The notes: generated from the sequence alone by a model not told the origin. 10,521 nt of DNA from Pseudomonadota bacterium (GCA_023428785.1 JAEYWU010000003.1:1-10521), one strand, 5' to 3'. Counted from the first letter of the stretch, positions 1-6,720 are shown. Numbers and translations: made by a program.

Positions 1-1812
1 CCGGCCACCCAGTTCAACATGAAGTGGGTCGAGCCGGCGGGTCTGGTGAAGTTCGACTTTCTGGGCCTCAAGACCCTGACCGTCCTCGAGCGTGCTTTGG
101 GCTATCTGAAAAAGCGTGGGGTCGAGCTTGATCTCCTTCGTCTTCCCCTGAAGGATCAGGCCACTTTCGACCTCATGGCCTCCGGCCAGACCATCGGCGT
201 CTTCCAGCTCGAAAGTCAGGGCATGCGCGACACGCTGCGCAAGATGCGCTGCGAGAGTCTGGAAGAGATCATCGCCCTGATCTCGCTCTACCGCCCCGGG
301 CCGATGGAAATGATCGACACCTATGTCGATCGGAAGTTCGGCCGGCAGGAGGTGGATGTGCTCCACCCCACGCTGGAACCGGTGCTGACCGAGACCTACG
401 GAGTCATCATCTACCAGGAACAGGTGATGCAGATCGCCCAGATCCTGTCGGGCTACAGCCTGGGTGAAGCCGACCTGCTGCGTCGCGCCATGGGCAAGAA
501 GAAGCCCGAGGAGATGGCCAAGCAGAAGATCCGCTTCATGGAAGGGGCGGAGAAGCTGGGCGTCGCGGCCAGCCAGGCGGACTTCATTTTCGAGCTGGTG
601 GCCAAGTTCGCGGGCTACGGCTTCAACAAGTCACACGCCGCGGCCTATGCGCTGATCTCGTTCCAGACAGGGTTCCTCAAAGCCAACCACCCGGTGGAGT
701 TCTTCGCGGCGTCCATGTCGCTGGACCTTTCAAACACCGACAAGCTGGCGGTCTTCTATCAGGACGCGCGGCGGTTTGAGGTCCTGGTCAGGCCGCCGGA
801 CATCAATCGGTCGATGGCCGATTTCGACGTCGAGGGCGGCGAGATTCTGTATGCGCTCGGCGCCATCCGCAACGTCGGCATGGAGGCCATGAAGGCGGTC
901 GTGGAGGCGCGGGCCGAGGGTGGCCCCTTCACCGACATCTTCGACTTCCTCGAGCGCATTGATCCTAAGGCGGTCAACAAGCGGGCGATCGAAAACCTGG
1001 CGCGGGCGGGGGCGTTCGACGCGATCCATGCGAACCGCCGCCAGTTGGTGGAATGCGCCGACACCCTGATCGCCTACGCCCAGTCGGTGGCGGCGGAGCG
1101 AGCCTCATCCCAGGTGAGCCTGTTCGGCGGAGACCAGGCGGACGCGGCCCGGCCGCGTCTGAACCGCATCGAGGACTGGATCGGACCCGAGCGGCTGGAC
1201 GAAGAGTTTTCGGCCGTCGGATTCTATCTGTCCGGCCATCCCCTGGAGGACATGGTCAATGTCCTGCGGCGCAAGCGTGTGACCCTCTATGCCGAGGCGC
1301 TGCCGCAGGCCGAGGCGGGCACGGAGGCCTTCATGATGGCCGGTGTAGTCCGGCGGCGTCAGGAGCGGGCCTCGGCCCGGACCGGCGAGAAGTTCGCCTT
1401 TGTGGCCTTCTCGGATCCGACCGGCGAGTTCGAGGTGCTCTTCCCGCCCGAGCAACTGCGTCGATGCCGCGAGGTGCTGGAGCCGGGGGCTGCGGTCATG
1501 CTGCGGGCGAGGGCCAAGTCAGCGGACGGCGAGGTCCGCTGGTTCGGCGACGACGCCCAGCCGATCTCCAATGTGGTCGAGGCGGCGGCCGGACTGCGCG
1601 TGCATGTGTCGCCGCGTTCCACCGAGCTGGAATCGATCAAGGCCCGCCTCAAGCCGGCCGAGGCGGATCGGGGTGGGGAGGTGACACTCGTCGCCTCGCT
1701 TGATGGCCGTGCCGAGGTCGAGATGCGGCTGCCGGGCCGCTATCGTCTGGACGCCTCGCTTCGGGGCGCCCTTAAAGCCGCTCAAGGCGTGCTCATGCTG
1801 GAGGATGCGTGA
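1..1812 (+). CDS. dnaE: DNA polymerase III subunit alpha, C-terminal 603 residues (5' end outside window)
   Basis: This is the catalytic subunit of the replicative DNA polymerase, which extends DNA 5'->3' in the cytoplasmic replisome. The reading frame is open from base 1, so the start lies upstream; about half of a normal protein of roughly 1150 residues is present. Visible, numbered from the first codon here: the VKFDFLGLKTLT block, where Asp19 corresponds to the third catalytic aspartate (Asp555 in E. coli); the YRPGPMEMID fingers segment (97-106); the IYQEQVMQIA and GYSLGEADLLRRAMGKK blocks (137-167); FAGYGFNKSHAAAYALIS (203-220); a helix-hairpin-helix-like stretch near 289-304; QVSLF at 371-375, matching the internal sliding-clamp binding motif; the SAVGFYLSGHPL block (404-415); and an OB-fold region starting near 443. 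The first two catalytic aspartates and the PHP domain are off the left edge. The stop overlaps the start of the next gene (TGATG), suggesting co-transcription. The identity is secure. Confidence 0.98.
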   Translation, partial: PATQFNMKWVEPAGLVKFDFLGLKTLTVLERALGYLKKRGVELDLLRLPLKDQATFDLMASGQTIGVFQLESQGMRDTLRKMRCESLEEIIALISLYRPGPMEMIDTYVDRKFGRQEVDVLHPTLEPVLTETYGVIIYQEQVMQIAQILSGYSLGEADLLRRAMGKKKPEEMAKQKIRFMEGAEKLGVAASQADFIFELVAKFAGYGFNKSHAAAYALISFQTGFLKANHPVEFFAASMSLDLSNTDKLAVFYQDARRFEVLVRPPDINRSMADFDVEGGEILYALGAIRNVGMEAMKAVVEARAEGGPFTDIFDFLERIDPKAVNKRAIENLARAGAFDAIHANRRQLVECADTLIAYAQSVAAERASSQVSLFGGDQADAARPRLNRIEDWIGPERLDEEFSAVGFYLSGHPLEDMVNVLRRKRVTLYAEALPQAEAGTEAFMMAGVVRRRQERASARTGEKFAFVAFSDPTGEFEVLFPPEQLRRCREVLEPGAAVMLRARAKSADGEVRWFGDDAQPISNVVEAAAGLRVHVSPRSTELESIKARLKPAEADRGGEVTLVASLDGRAEVEMRLPGRYRLDASLRGALKAAQGVLMLEDA

Positions 1813-2174
1813 TGTCCGATCCAAAGACCCACAAGGGCGAGTGTCACTGCGGCGCGGTGACCTATGAGGCGGACATCGCCCTGGATCAGGTAATCGCCTG
1901 CAACTGCAGCCATTGCTACGCCAAGGGTTTCCAGCTCACCTTCACGACCCCGGACAGGTTCCGGCTCGTCAGCGGCGAGGACCGGCTGAAGTCTTACAGG
2001 TTCAATCGACACGTGATCGACCACCGGTTCTGCGACACTTGTGGAGTGCAGGCCTTCGGCCTCGGCAAGAGCCCTGACGGGATGGATATGATCGCCATCA
2101 ACATACGGACCCTGGCGGACGTCGAACCCAATTCGGTCGAGACGCATCCCTTCGATGGACGCCACAAGTTCTGA
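1812..2174 (+). CDS. GFA family (glutathione-dependent formaldehyde-activating enzyme-like) zinc-binding protein
   Basis: This is a small 120-residue cytoplasmic protein of the GFA/CENP-V fold. Seven cysteines follow the family pattern: C11-x-C13, C30-x-C32-x-x-C35 and C74-x-x-C77-G. In the family these bind two zinc ions; the founding member acts on S-hydroxymethylglutathione, but most homologues have no proven reaction, so the substrate here is unknown. The ATG at 1812 shares its A with the last base of the dnaE stop (TGATG). A GTG one codon earlier is possible, but the ATG fits a translational-coupling start better. No separate Shine-Dalgarno is apparent, so translation probably depends on ribosomes finishing dnaE. 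There is no signal peptide or membrane segment. Family assignment is firm; specific function is not. Confidence 0.9.
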   Translation: MSDPKTHKGECHCGAVTYEADIALDQVIACNCSHCYAKGFQLTFTTPDRFRLVSGEDRLKSYRFNRHVIDHRFCDTCGVQAFGLGKSPDGMDMIAINIRTLADVEPNSVETHPFDGRHKF

Positions 2175-2210
2175 TCCGACGCGGTTCAGGAATCGCGGCA
2201 ATCTGAAGCG

Positions 2211-3518
2211 ATGAGCCGCACTGTTCTTGTCCTGGGGGCTTCGGGCTTCATCGGATCGCACCTCGCCTCAGCCTTTGCGCGAGAAGGCTGGAAGGTGCGG
2301 GCGGCGGCGCGGCGTGCCGACGCCGCCCGTCGACTGGCGCCCCGTCACGATTGGGTTCGCGCCGACTTCTTCGATCTGACGGAGCCGGCGGCCTGGGCGC
2401 CGCTGCTGGACGGCGTGGATGTGGTCGTGAACTGCGTCGGCGTGCTCCAGGATGGCCCGGGCGACAGCAACCAGATTGCGCACATCGACGGCCCCGAGGC
2501 CCTCATCGCCGCCATGCAGACGCATGGTCCGCGTCGGCTGGTCCATCTGTCGGCCGCCGGCGCGGACGTCGAGGCCGGGACGGACTATGCCATCACCAAG
2601 GCTCGAACGGAGGCGATGGTCGAGGCCTCAGGCCTGGACTGGACGATCCTCAGACCGTCGCTGGTCCTGGCCCGCGCCAGCTATGGCGGGACGGCCATGC
2701 TGCGCGGGCTGGCGGCGTTCCCAGGCTTCATCCCGGTGATGGGCGGCAGCCAGACGTTCCGGCCACTGGCGATGGCCGATCTCTGCGCTTGCGTGGTGCG
2801 GCTGGCCTCTTCGAACGCCGGGTTGGCCCGGACCCTGGATGTGGGCGGGCCCGAGATAGTCGATCAGGCGACACTGCTGGTCGCGCTCAGGGGCTGGTTG
2901 GGTCTTCCCCGGGCTCCCGTTTTGCGGGTCCCGAGCTGGGCGGCTTGGCCGGCGATCAAGGTTGGCGACGCCCTGGGCAGGCTTGGCTGGGCTTCGTCCT
3001 TCCGGACGACGTCTGTCCGCCAGATGCAATACAATGCCGCTGGCGGCTCGCCGGTCGCGCTCGAGGCCGAGACGGGGGTCAGCCCGCGCACGCTGGACGC
3101 CATCCTGGCCGACGATCCCGCGACCACGGCCGACCGGTGGCAGGCGCGGCTCTATTTCGTCAGGCCAATTTCGATCGCGACTCTCGGGGTGTTCTGGATT
3201 CTGACGGGCCTGATCACGCTCGGCCCCGGTTTCGGGACGGCGCAGGCGCATCTTCTGACGGCGGGATTTGATCCGTCTTCGGCCTGGCACGGCACCTTCT
3301 GGGGCGGAGCCTTCGACGTGGTCATGGGTCTGGCGCTCTGGGTGCGTCGCTGGACCCGAATCATCGCGATCCTGATGGTGCTGGCCACCTTGGGATATTT
3401 GGCCGGGGCGACCGTCTGGGCGCCGCAGCTGTGGCTCGATCCGCTGGGACCCTGGCTGAAGGTGCTGCCGATGATGGCGCTCTGCCTGTTCGTCGCCGCC
3501 ACGGACGAGCGGCGATGA
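2211..3518 (+). CDS. Atypical SDR (NAD(P)-binding) fused to a C-terminal DoxX-like membrane domain
   Basis: This 435-residue protein has two parts. Residues 1-230 form an extended/atypical short-chain dehydrogenase Rossmann fold: the dinucleotide motif G9-A-S-G12-F-I-G15 follows the first strand, VVVNCVGVLQ lies at 71-80, and Y126-A-I-T-K130 resembles the SDR YxxxK pair, with WTILRPSLV (144-152) behind it. This half resembles the NDUFA9-like group of SDRs, many of which bind cofactor without a known reaction. Residues from about 318 hold four hydrophobic segments (about 318-338, 362-378, 383-402 and 412-430), typical of the DoxX-like domain found fused to such SDRs. The Rossmann part is therefore probably tethered to the inner membrane on the cytoplasmic side (inference). 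The ATG at 2211 is chosen because it places GASGFIG nine residues in; the ribosome site is weak (AGGA about 19 bases upstream). Its stop overlaps the next gene as ATGA. The substrate is unknown. Confidence 0.9.
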   Translation: MSRTVLVLGASGFIGSHLASAFAREGWKVRAAARRADAARRLAPRHDWVRADFFDLTEPAAWAPLLDGVDVVVNCVGVLQDGPGDSNQIAHIDGPEALIAAMQTHGPRRLVHLSAAGADVEAGTDYAITKARTEAMVEASGLDWTILRPSLVLARASYGGTAMLRGLAAFPGFIPVMGGSQTFRPLAMADLCACVVRLASSNAGLARTLDVGGPEIVDQATLLVALRGWLGLPRAPVLRVPSWAAWPAIKVGDALGRLGWASSFRTTSVRQMQYNAAGGSPVALEAETGVSPRTLDAILADDPATTADRWQARLYFVRPISIATLGVFWILTGLITLGPGFGTAQAHLLTAGFDPSSAWHGTFWGGAFDVVMGLALWVRRWTRIIAILMVLATLGYLAGATVWAPQLWLDPLGPWLKVLPMMALCLFVAATDERR

Positions 3519-3982
3519 CCTATCTCCTGCTCAAGATGGTTCATATCCTGTCGGGCGCGGTGCTGTTCGGAACCGGGGCCGGGATCGCCTTCTTCATGCT
3601 CAGGGCTCACGCCACCCGGGACCCGGCGACAGTGGCCTCGGTCGCGCGGATCGTCGTGCTGGCCGACTATCTGTTCACCGCGACGGCTGTCGTGGTTCAG
3701 CCGGTGACGGGCCTGATGCTGATCCACCTGCAGGGCTACAGTCTGTTCGAGCCCTGGCTGGTGCTGGCCTATGGGCTCTATGTCCTGACAGGCGTGTGCT
3801 GGCTTCCGGTTGTCTGGCTGCAGTTGCGGATGAAGACGCTTGCGATGGCTGCGGCCGAGGCGGGCCAAGCCCTGCCGGCGCTGTACGACCGCTATTTCCG
3901 GATCTGGTTCGCCCTCGGCTGGCCGGCCTTTGCGGCGGTTCTAGGCATCTACTGGCTGATGATCGCCAAGCCGGTCTGGTGA
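3515..3982 (+). CDS. DUF2269 family integral membrane protein
   Basis: This is a 155-residue, almost wholly hydrophobic protein with four likely transmembrane helices (about 3-29, 44-71, 79-104 and 129-151). It starts at the ATG inside the ATGA overlap with the SDR-DoxX gene, so the two are very likely translated together. An in-frame start further upstream, inside the SDR gene, would add a non-hydrophobic tail and is rejected. Sequence blocks typical of DUF2269 are visible: YLLLKMVHILSGAVLFGTG at the N-terminus, ATAVVVQPVTGL, CWLPVVWLQLRM and FRIWFALGWPAFAAVLGIYWLM. His10 in the first helix is at a position reminiscent of CopD/HemJ-type membrane proteins, where a similarly placed His matters; this is recalled resemblance, not proof of heme or metal binding. 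No biochemical role is established for the family. The pairing suggests a shared membrane process with the SDR-DoxX protein. Confidence 0.88.
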   Translation: MTYLLLKMVHILSGAVLFGTGAGIAFFMLRAHATRDPATVASVARIVVLADYLFTATAVVVQPVTGLMLIHLQGYSLFEPWLVLAYGLYVLTGVCWLPVVWLQLRMKTLAMAAAEAGQALPALYDRYFRIWFALGWPAFAAVLGIYWLMIAKPVW

Positions 3983-4002
3983 CAGATCAGGCGGTAACGG
4001 CC

Positions 4003-4019
4003 CGTCACGCGACGTGACG
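4003..4019. repeat. Short inverted repeat CGTCAC-N5-GTGACG
   Basis: Two perfect 6-base arms (4003-4008 and 4014-4019) are separated by 5 bases in the 71-bp gap between the DUF2269 gene and the transporter gene. No T-run follows, so it is not a convincing intrinsic terminator. It could be an operator half-site pair for the transporter gene or simply a chance repeat in GC-rich DNA. Confidence 0.4.
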
Positions 4020-4040
4020 CGACGGCCGCCGTCGTCTGGC

Positions 4041-4053
4041 GCTAGAGGGCGGT
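4041..4053 (+). promoter_or_regulatory. Start region of the transporter gene: GCTAGAGG box, either a -10-like element or a Shine-Dalgarno
   Basis: GCTAGAGG at 4041-4048 can be read in two ways. It matches 6 of 8 positions of the GCTANAWC -10 element described for Caulobacter housekeeping promoters; with 6 bases between CTAGAG and the GTG, transcription would begin at or next to the start codon and give a leaderless message. Alternatively GAGGG (4045-4049) is a purine-rich ribosome site, with a rather short 4-base spacer. I could not find a good -35 at the right distance, so the promoter reading is only tentative. Confidence 0.3.
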
Positions 4054-4953
4054 GTGAGCACATCCTCTTCCGACAGCCTGAGCCTTCCCGAGTTCGGCGC
4101 GATCGCGGCCATCGTCGTCATCTGGGGCGTAAACAATGCGGCGGCGATGGTTGCGACCGACGTGCTGCCGCCATTGTTGCTGGCGGCGCTGCGGTTCGGG
4201 ATGGCGGCCCTGGTGCTGATCCCTTTCCTCAAGCCGCCGTTTCCGGAGGCCAGGAGTCTCGCTGTTCTTGTGCTGCTGGGCGGGCCGATCCACTTCGGCC
4301 TGATCTATGTCGGCTACTGGCTGGCGGAGGACCTCAGCCCGTTTGTGGTGGCCCAGCAGATGTGGATCCCGTTCACAGCGCTGGTGGCGTTCCTGCTGCT
4401 CGGAGAGAGACTCAAGCGACTGGCGGTCGTCGGGCTGGTGGTGGCCTTCATTGGCGTCGCGTGGATGACGGCCGACCCCCGCGCCTTGCGGGACTGGATT
4501 CCGATCCTGATCGGGCTGGTGGCGGGTTTGGCCTGGGCGGGCTGCACGGTTCTCGCGCGCCGTACCCGCGGCGTTTCGCCATTCACCATGCAGGGGCTAC
4601 TGGCGACGGGAACGGCGCCGGTCATGGCCGTCGGGTCGCTGATCTTCGAGCGAGGCCAGATCGAAGCGATCCGCTCTGCAGACGGGCTGGTGTGGGCCGC
4701 CGTAGTCTGGGCCGGGCTGGTGTCCTCGATCGTGGCGACAGGCCTTCTGTTCTGGCTCGTCCAGAAGCGCGAAGCTGGTCGGGTCACACCCTACCTTCTG
4801 GCGACACCGCTGGTGAGTTGCCTGATCGGGGTCAGCTTCCTCGGCGACTTCCTGACGCCGCAGATCATCATCGGAGGACTGATCGCCATGGCGGGCGTGG
4901 CTCTGGTCGCTCTCGCCGAGCGGGGGCTCAGATCCGGCGCGGCCTCGAGCTAG
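4054..4953 (+). CDS. EamA/DMT-superfamily transporter
   Basis: This is a 299-residue inner-membrane protein of the drug/metabolite transporter superfamily, built as two EamA repeats of five helices each (about 13-139 and 149-288). Family hallmarks visible: the IWGVNNAAA segment in helix 1 (W24-G25), the LLLAALRFGMAALVLIPF stretch with R47-F48, L116-G-E-R closing the fourth helix of the first half, and the matching SFLGDFLTPQIIIGGLIAMAGVAL in the second half, where an Asp stands in for the usual Glu. Substrates of uncharacterised EamA proteins (amino acids, metabolites, drugs) cannot be told from sequence. The GTG at 4054 is chosen because the first downstream ATG (near 4147) would delete helix 1. 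The gene is probably a separate transcription unit, and its stop codon overlaps that of the convergent oxygenase gene. Confidence 0.92.
   Translation: MSTSSSDSLSLPEFGAIAAIVVIWGVNNAAAMVATDVLPPLLLAALRFGMAALVLIPFLKPPFPEARSLAVLVLLGGPIHFGLIYVGYWLAEDLSPFVVAQQMWIPFTALVAFLLLGERLKRLAVVGLVVAFIGVAWMTADPRALRDWIPILIGLVAGLAWAGCTVLARRTRGVSPFTMQGLLATGTAPVMAVGSLIFERGQIEAIRSADGLVWAAVVWAGLVSSIVATGLLFWLVQKREAGRVTPYLLATPLVSCLIGVSFLGDFLTPQIIIGGLIAMAGVALVALAERGLRSGAASS
4950..4953. other. Shared CTAG: overlapping stop codons of two convergent genes
   Basis: The palindrome CTAG supplies the TAG stop of the plus-strand transporter (4951-4953) and, read on the other strand, the TAG stop of the minus-strand oxygenase (4952-4950). 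There is no intergenic DNA between the two genes, so any transcription terminator must lie inside the opposing coding sequence, and read-through from either side would make antisense RNA. Confidence 0.95.
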
Positions 4954-6032
4954 GCCGGCGCGTCAGGCTCGACTGCACCCGAATGGCCGATGAGCGCCGG
5001 GTCTAGGAACGGCAGGTTCTCCTGGCGGATACGCGCGGCATCCTCGTCGTAGAGGAATGGCAGGAACGCATAGCGTTTCCCGCGCGTCACCGGCGTCGCC
5101 TCGTGCAGGAGTGAGCAGGAAAAGACGACGGCGCCGCCCAGCGGCGGCCGGTAGGTTCGCGAACCGAACTCCGGGAAGCGCAGGTCACCACCATCAAAGT
5201 CCTGATTCAGATTGATCGACACCGCGAAGCGTCTGTGCGCGGTGCCCTTGGTCGTATTGTCACGATGGGGCCGGAAATAGCCTCCCGTCTCGGAATCATA
5301 ACAGGCGACCAGATAGCGCTCCATTCGCGTGGCCGTGTACTGGAAGGCCTTCTGAATCTGCGGAACCAGGCGGCGGATAATGCGTGCGCGCGACTGGTCC
5401 TTCAGGTCGCCATCAGGAAGGTAGGCGTCTGAGCGGCGCTTGTGACGCACATCGTTCATCAACTTGGTCACGCCATCGATCTCCCGCATGAACCCCGAGG
5501 GCTCACCTCCGACGGTATCGTAGTGGTCGATCAGAGCCGTGCAGAAGTCCGGTTCGAAGATGCGTGGGATCAGCAGAACCGGTGCGAAGATGTCGCCGCC
5601 TGTATGCCGGTCCGGAGGCGGCAGATTCGAGACATTCGCCAGCACGCTTTGAGCCTGCGGCCCACCGGCCTTGCGCAGGATGCGCAGGGTCGGGTCGAGC
5701 AGGAGCCAACTACCGTCGACGTCGGCGTCAAGCAGCCGGGAGGCCGAGCCGTCGGCATCGAAGAGCCAGCGCAGCCCCGGCAACTGATCCTGGCAGCGTT
5801 CACGCCAGCGCGGCAGATCCGGCACGATGCCGAACACGCAGGCGTGGTCATCGTCGAAGCGGTCGCGGCTGGCCTCGATTGCCTCGATCCCGGCGAGGAC
5901 CGCCGCGTCATCGGCCCTGCCCAGGACGCCGGTCGTCAGGTAGCGCCCGGTCGCCGTGTCGACCGCATAGTTCGGGTTCGTCGCGCTCGGCAGACGCATG
6001 TGGGGCAGGGGATCGCCGGGGTAGAGGGCCAT
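4950..6032 (-). CDS. Two-domain protein: peroxiredoxin-like N-terminus and prolyl-4-hydroxylase-type 2OG-Fe(II) oxygenase
   Basis: This is a 360-residue soluble protein with no signal peptide. Residues 1-140 look like the thioredoxin fold of AhpC/TSA proteins (GDPLPHMRLPS opening; ACVFGIVPD at 64-72; LPGLRWLFDADGSASRLLDAD at 84-104; SWLLLDPTLRILR), but the usual PxxxTxxC peroxidatic motif is absent, so this part is probably not an active peroxidase. Residues 150-330 form a 2-oxoglutarate/Fe(II) dioxygenase domain: H256-x-D258 in YFRPHRDNT and H310 in LLHEATPVTRGKRYAF are the expected iron ligands, and R320 (or K319) would bind 2-oxoglutarate. Such enzymes use O2 and 2-oxoglutarate to hydroxylate a substrate, giving succinate and CO2; the substrate here is unknown. 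It lies 30 bp downstream of the SOD gene on the same strand, so they are probably co-transcribed. The ATG at 6032 has only a weak GGGGCG ribosome site. Confidence 0.88.
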   Translation of the reverse strand: MALYPGDPLPHMRLPSATNPNYAVDTATGRYLTTGVLGRADDAAVLAGIEAIEASRDRFDDDHACVFGIVPDLPRWRERCQDQLPGLRWLFDADGSASRLLDADVDGSWLLLDPTLRILRKAGGPQAQSVLANVSNLPPPDRHTGGDIFAPVLLIPRIFEPDFCTALIDHYDTVGGEPSGFMREIDGVTKLMNDVRHKRRSDAYLPDGDLKDQSRARIIRRLVPQIQKAFQYTATRMERYLVACYDSETGGYFRPHRDNTTKGTAHRRFAVSINLNQDFDGGDLRFPEFGSRTYRPPLGGAVVFSCSLLHEATPVTRGKRYAFLPFLYDEDAARIRQENLPFLDPALIGHSGAVEPDAPA

Positions 6033-6062
6033 GCTGCATTCGCCCCGGCGAGCGATGTCATG

Positions 6063-6623
6063 TCAATCAGCCGAAGCCTGACCGGCCGGCAGCAGAACAG
6101 CGCAGGCGATCCGGTCTCCGGCGCCGCCGATTGGCTGGGTCACGTGGTCATCAGGATTGGCGTGAATGACGAGCGCCAGGCCGTTAGCGTTCGACAGCAT
6201 GTCGGCGGTCGTTTCCCCATGGCCGCGCGCCAGATAGACCTCGGCGCGCACCGAGCCACCCGGTCCGGCGTAGACGTTTTGCAGGTCGCCGAAGTCAGGG
6301 CCGCCCTCCCAGTTGAGCAGGCCGTGCGGCCGGGTCGCCTCGGGATGGTTCACGTGCCCGCCCGCGCTCTGGAAAGACGGCGGCTCACAGCTCCCGACCG
6401 CATGCAGGTGAGCGCCGTGCCAGCCTTCGGGCCAGCCTTCACCCTCGATCGTCAGGAGAAGCCCCTGGGGCCCTTCACGCAGGGTGACGCGGCCCAGAGA
6501 CGCTCCGTCCGCCGCAGAAAGCTGGGCTTCGACCGGCGTCATCGGCCGGTCCTGGGCGACCGCCGCTCCAGCCATGGCTGAGGCGGCCAGAAAGCTTATA
6601 AGAGTCAGATGGTTGACGGGCAT
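6063..6623 (-). CDS. sodC: Cu/Zn superoxide dismutase family protein, exported
   Basis: This 186-residue protein begins with a signal peptide (hydrophobic LTLISFLAASAMAGA, predicted cut after AVA23), so it acts outside the inner membrane, most likely in the periplasm. The family converts superoxide to hydrogen peroxide and oxygen. Visible ligands by alignment to bovine SOD1: copper H72 and H74 (HLH), bridging H90 (GGHVNH), copper H154 (VIHANPDD), zinc H100 and D113 (GDLQN). The third zinc ligand position (His80 in SOD1) is Asp110 here, which is unusual. The disulfide pair C79/C174 and the active-site Arg171 (GDRIACAV) are present. The ATG at 6623 is fixed by a strong AAAGGAGA eight bases upstream and by the signal peptide. 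The frame stays open far upstream, antisense to gyrA, but that is a GC artefact. Active enzyme versus SOD-like protein remains to be shown. Confidence 0.92.
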   Translation of the reverse strand: MPVNHLTLISFLAASAMAGAAVAQDRPMTPVEAQLSAADGASLGRVTLREGPQGLLLTIEGEGWPEGWHGAHLHAVGSCEPPSFQSAGGHVNHPEATRPHGLLNWEGGPDFGDLQNVYAGPGGSVRAEVYLARGHGETTADMLSNANGLALVIHANPDDHVTQPIGGAGDRIACAVLLPAGQASAD

Positions 6624-6630
6624 ATCGCGG

Positions 6631-6638
6631 TCTCCTTT
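6631..6638 (-). promoter_or_regulatory. Strong Shine-Dalgarno of sodC
   Basis: On the minus strand AAAGGAGA lies about 8 bases before the ATG at 6623. It is the clearest ribosome site in the window and decides the sodC start within a frame that stays open for about 2.6 kb further upstream. Confidence 0.9.
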
Positions 6639-6651
6639 GTGGGTGGCTGCG

Positions 6652-6699
6652 GTTTTGCTCTGAAGGGCCTGAAGTGCTAACACTTCCAGAGCGCAAAAC
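6652..6699. repeat. Imperfect extended inverted repeat in the sodC-gyrA divergent region
   Basis: The core is GAAGTG (6671-6676), CTAA, CACTTC (6681-6686), a perfect 6-base inverted repeat. Outside it, GTTTTGCTCT (6652-6661) pairs with AGAGCGCAAAAC (6688-6699) apart from a 2-base insertion. The left side between arms has 9 extra bases (6662-6670) against 1 on the right; those bases include the first copy of a CTGAAG direct repeat (6660-6665 and 6669-6674). It sits midway between two divergent starts and overlaps the likely gyrA promoter, so a regulator site or supercoiling-sensitive cruciform is plausible. That role is inference. Confidence 0.6.
6655..6683 (+). promoter_or_regulatory. Candidate gyrA promoter
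   Basis: TTGCTC (6655-6660) and TAACAC (6678-6683) are separated by exactly 17 bases, and the latter is preceded by TGC as in an extended -10. Read by the Caulobacter consensus, GCTAACAC (6676-6683) matches 7 of 8 positions of GCTANAWC. Transcription would start near 6690 and leave a leader of about 40 bases before the TTG start. The -35 match is weak. I could not resolve a convincing sodC promoter on the opposite strand. Confidence 0.4.
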
Positions 6700-6704
6700 G
6701 CTCC

Positions 6705-6709
6705 GATTC
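6705..6709. promoter_or_regulatory. GANTC (CcrM-type methylation) site upstream of gyrA
   Basis: GATTC occurs 19 bases before the gyrA start codon. In Caulobacterales GANTC is methylated by CcrM and its methylation state influences GcrA-dependent promoters; gyrA is recalled as a member of the GcrA-controlled replication genes in Caulobacter. Under the promoter proposed here the site would lie in the leader, about 15 bases after the transcription start, so its role is uncertain. Confidence 0.45.
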
Positions 6710-6714
6710 TTCCC

Positions 6715-6720
6715 GGAAAA
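6715..6720 (+). promoter_or_regulatory. Weak ribosome binding site of gyrA (GGAAAA)
   Basis: GGAAAA ends 8 bases before the TTG at 6729. The in-frame stop TAA at 6678-6680 closes the frame upstream and there is no ATG or GTG between 6681 and 6729, so the TTG is the only conventional start that keeps the conserved GyrA N-terminus. Confidence 0.6.

Noticed and set aside
3152..3868. A 238-codon minus-strand open frame across the SDR-DoxX/DUF2269 junction
   Set aside because: It is antisense to two clear membrane-protein genes; its His/Gln/Arg-rich composition is the expected mirror of GC-rich hydrophobic codons.
4032..4042. 11-base sequence TCGTCTGGCGC repeated at 10307-10317
   Set aside because: One short match between two intergenic gaps in GC-rich DNA is within reach of chance and the flanks do not match.
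4014..5006. A 330-codon plus-strand frame overlapping the EamA gene
   Set aside because: The translation is Arg/Gly/Pro-rich without membrane segments, while the 4054 frame gives a normal ten-helix transporter.
5442..6581. A 379-codon plus-strand open frame opposite the oxygenase and sodC genes
   Set aside because: It is a shadow frame: both minus-strand genes have complete catalytic motifs, and this translation has none.
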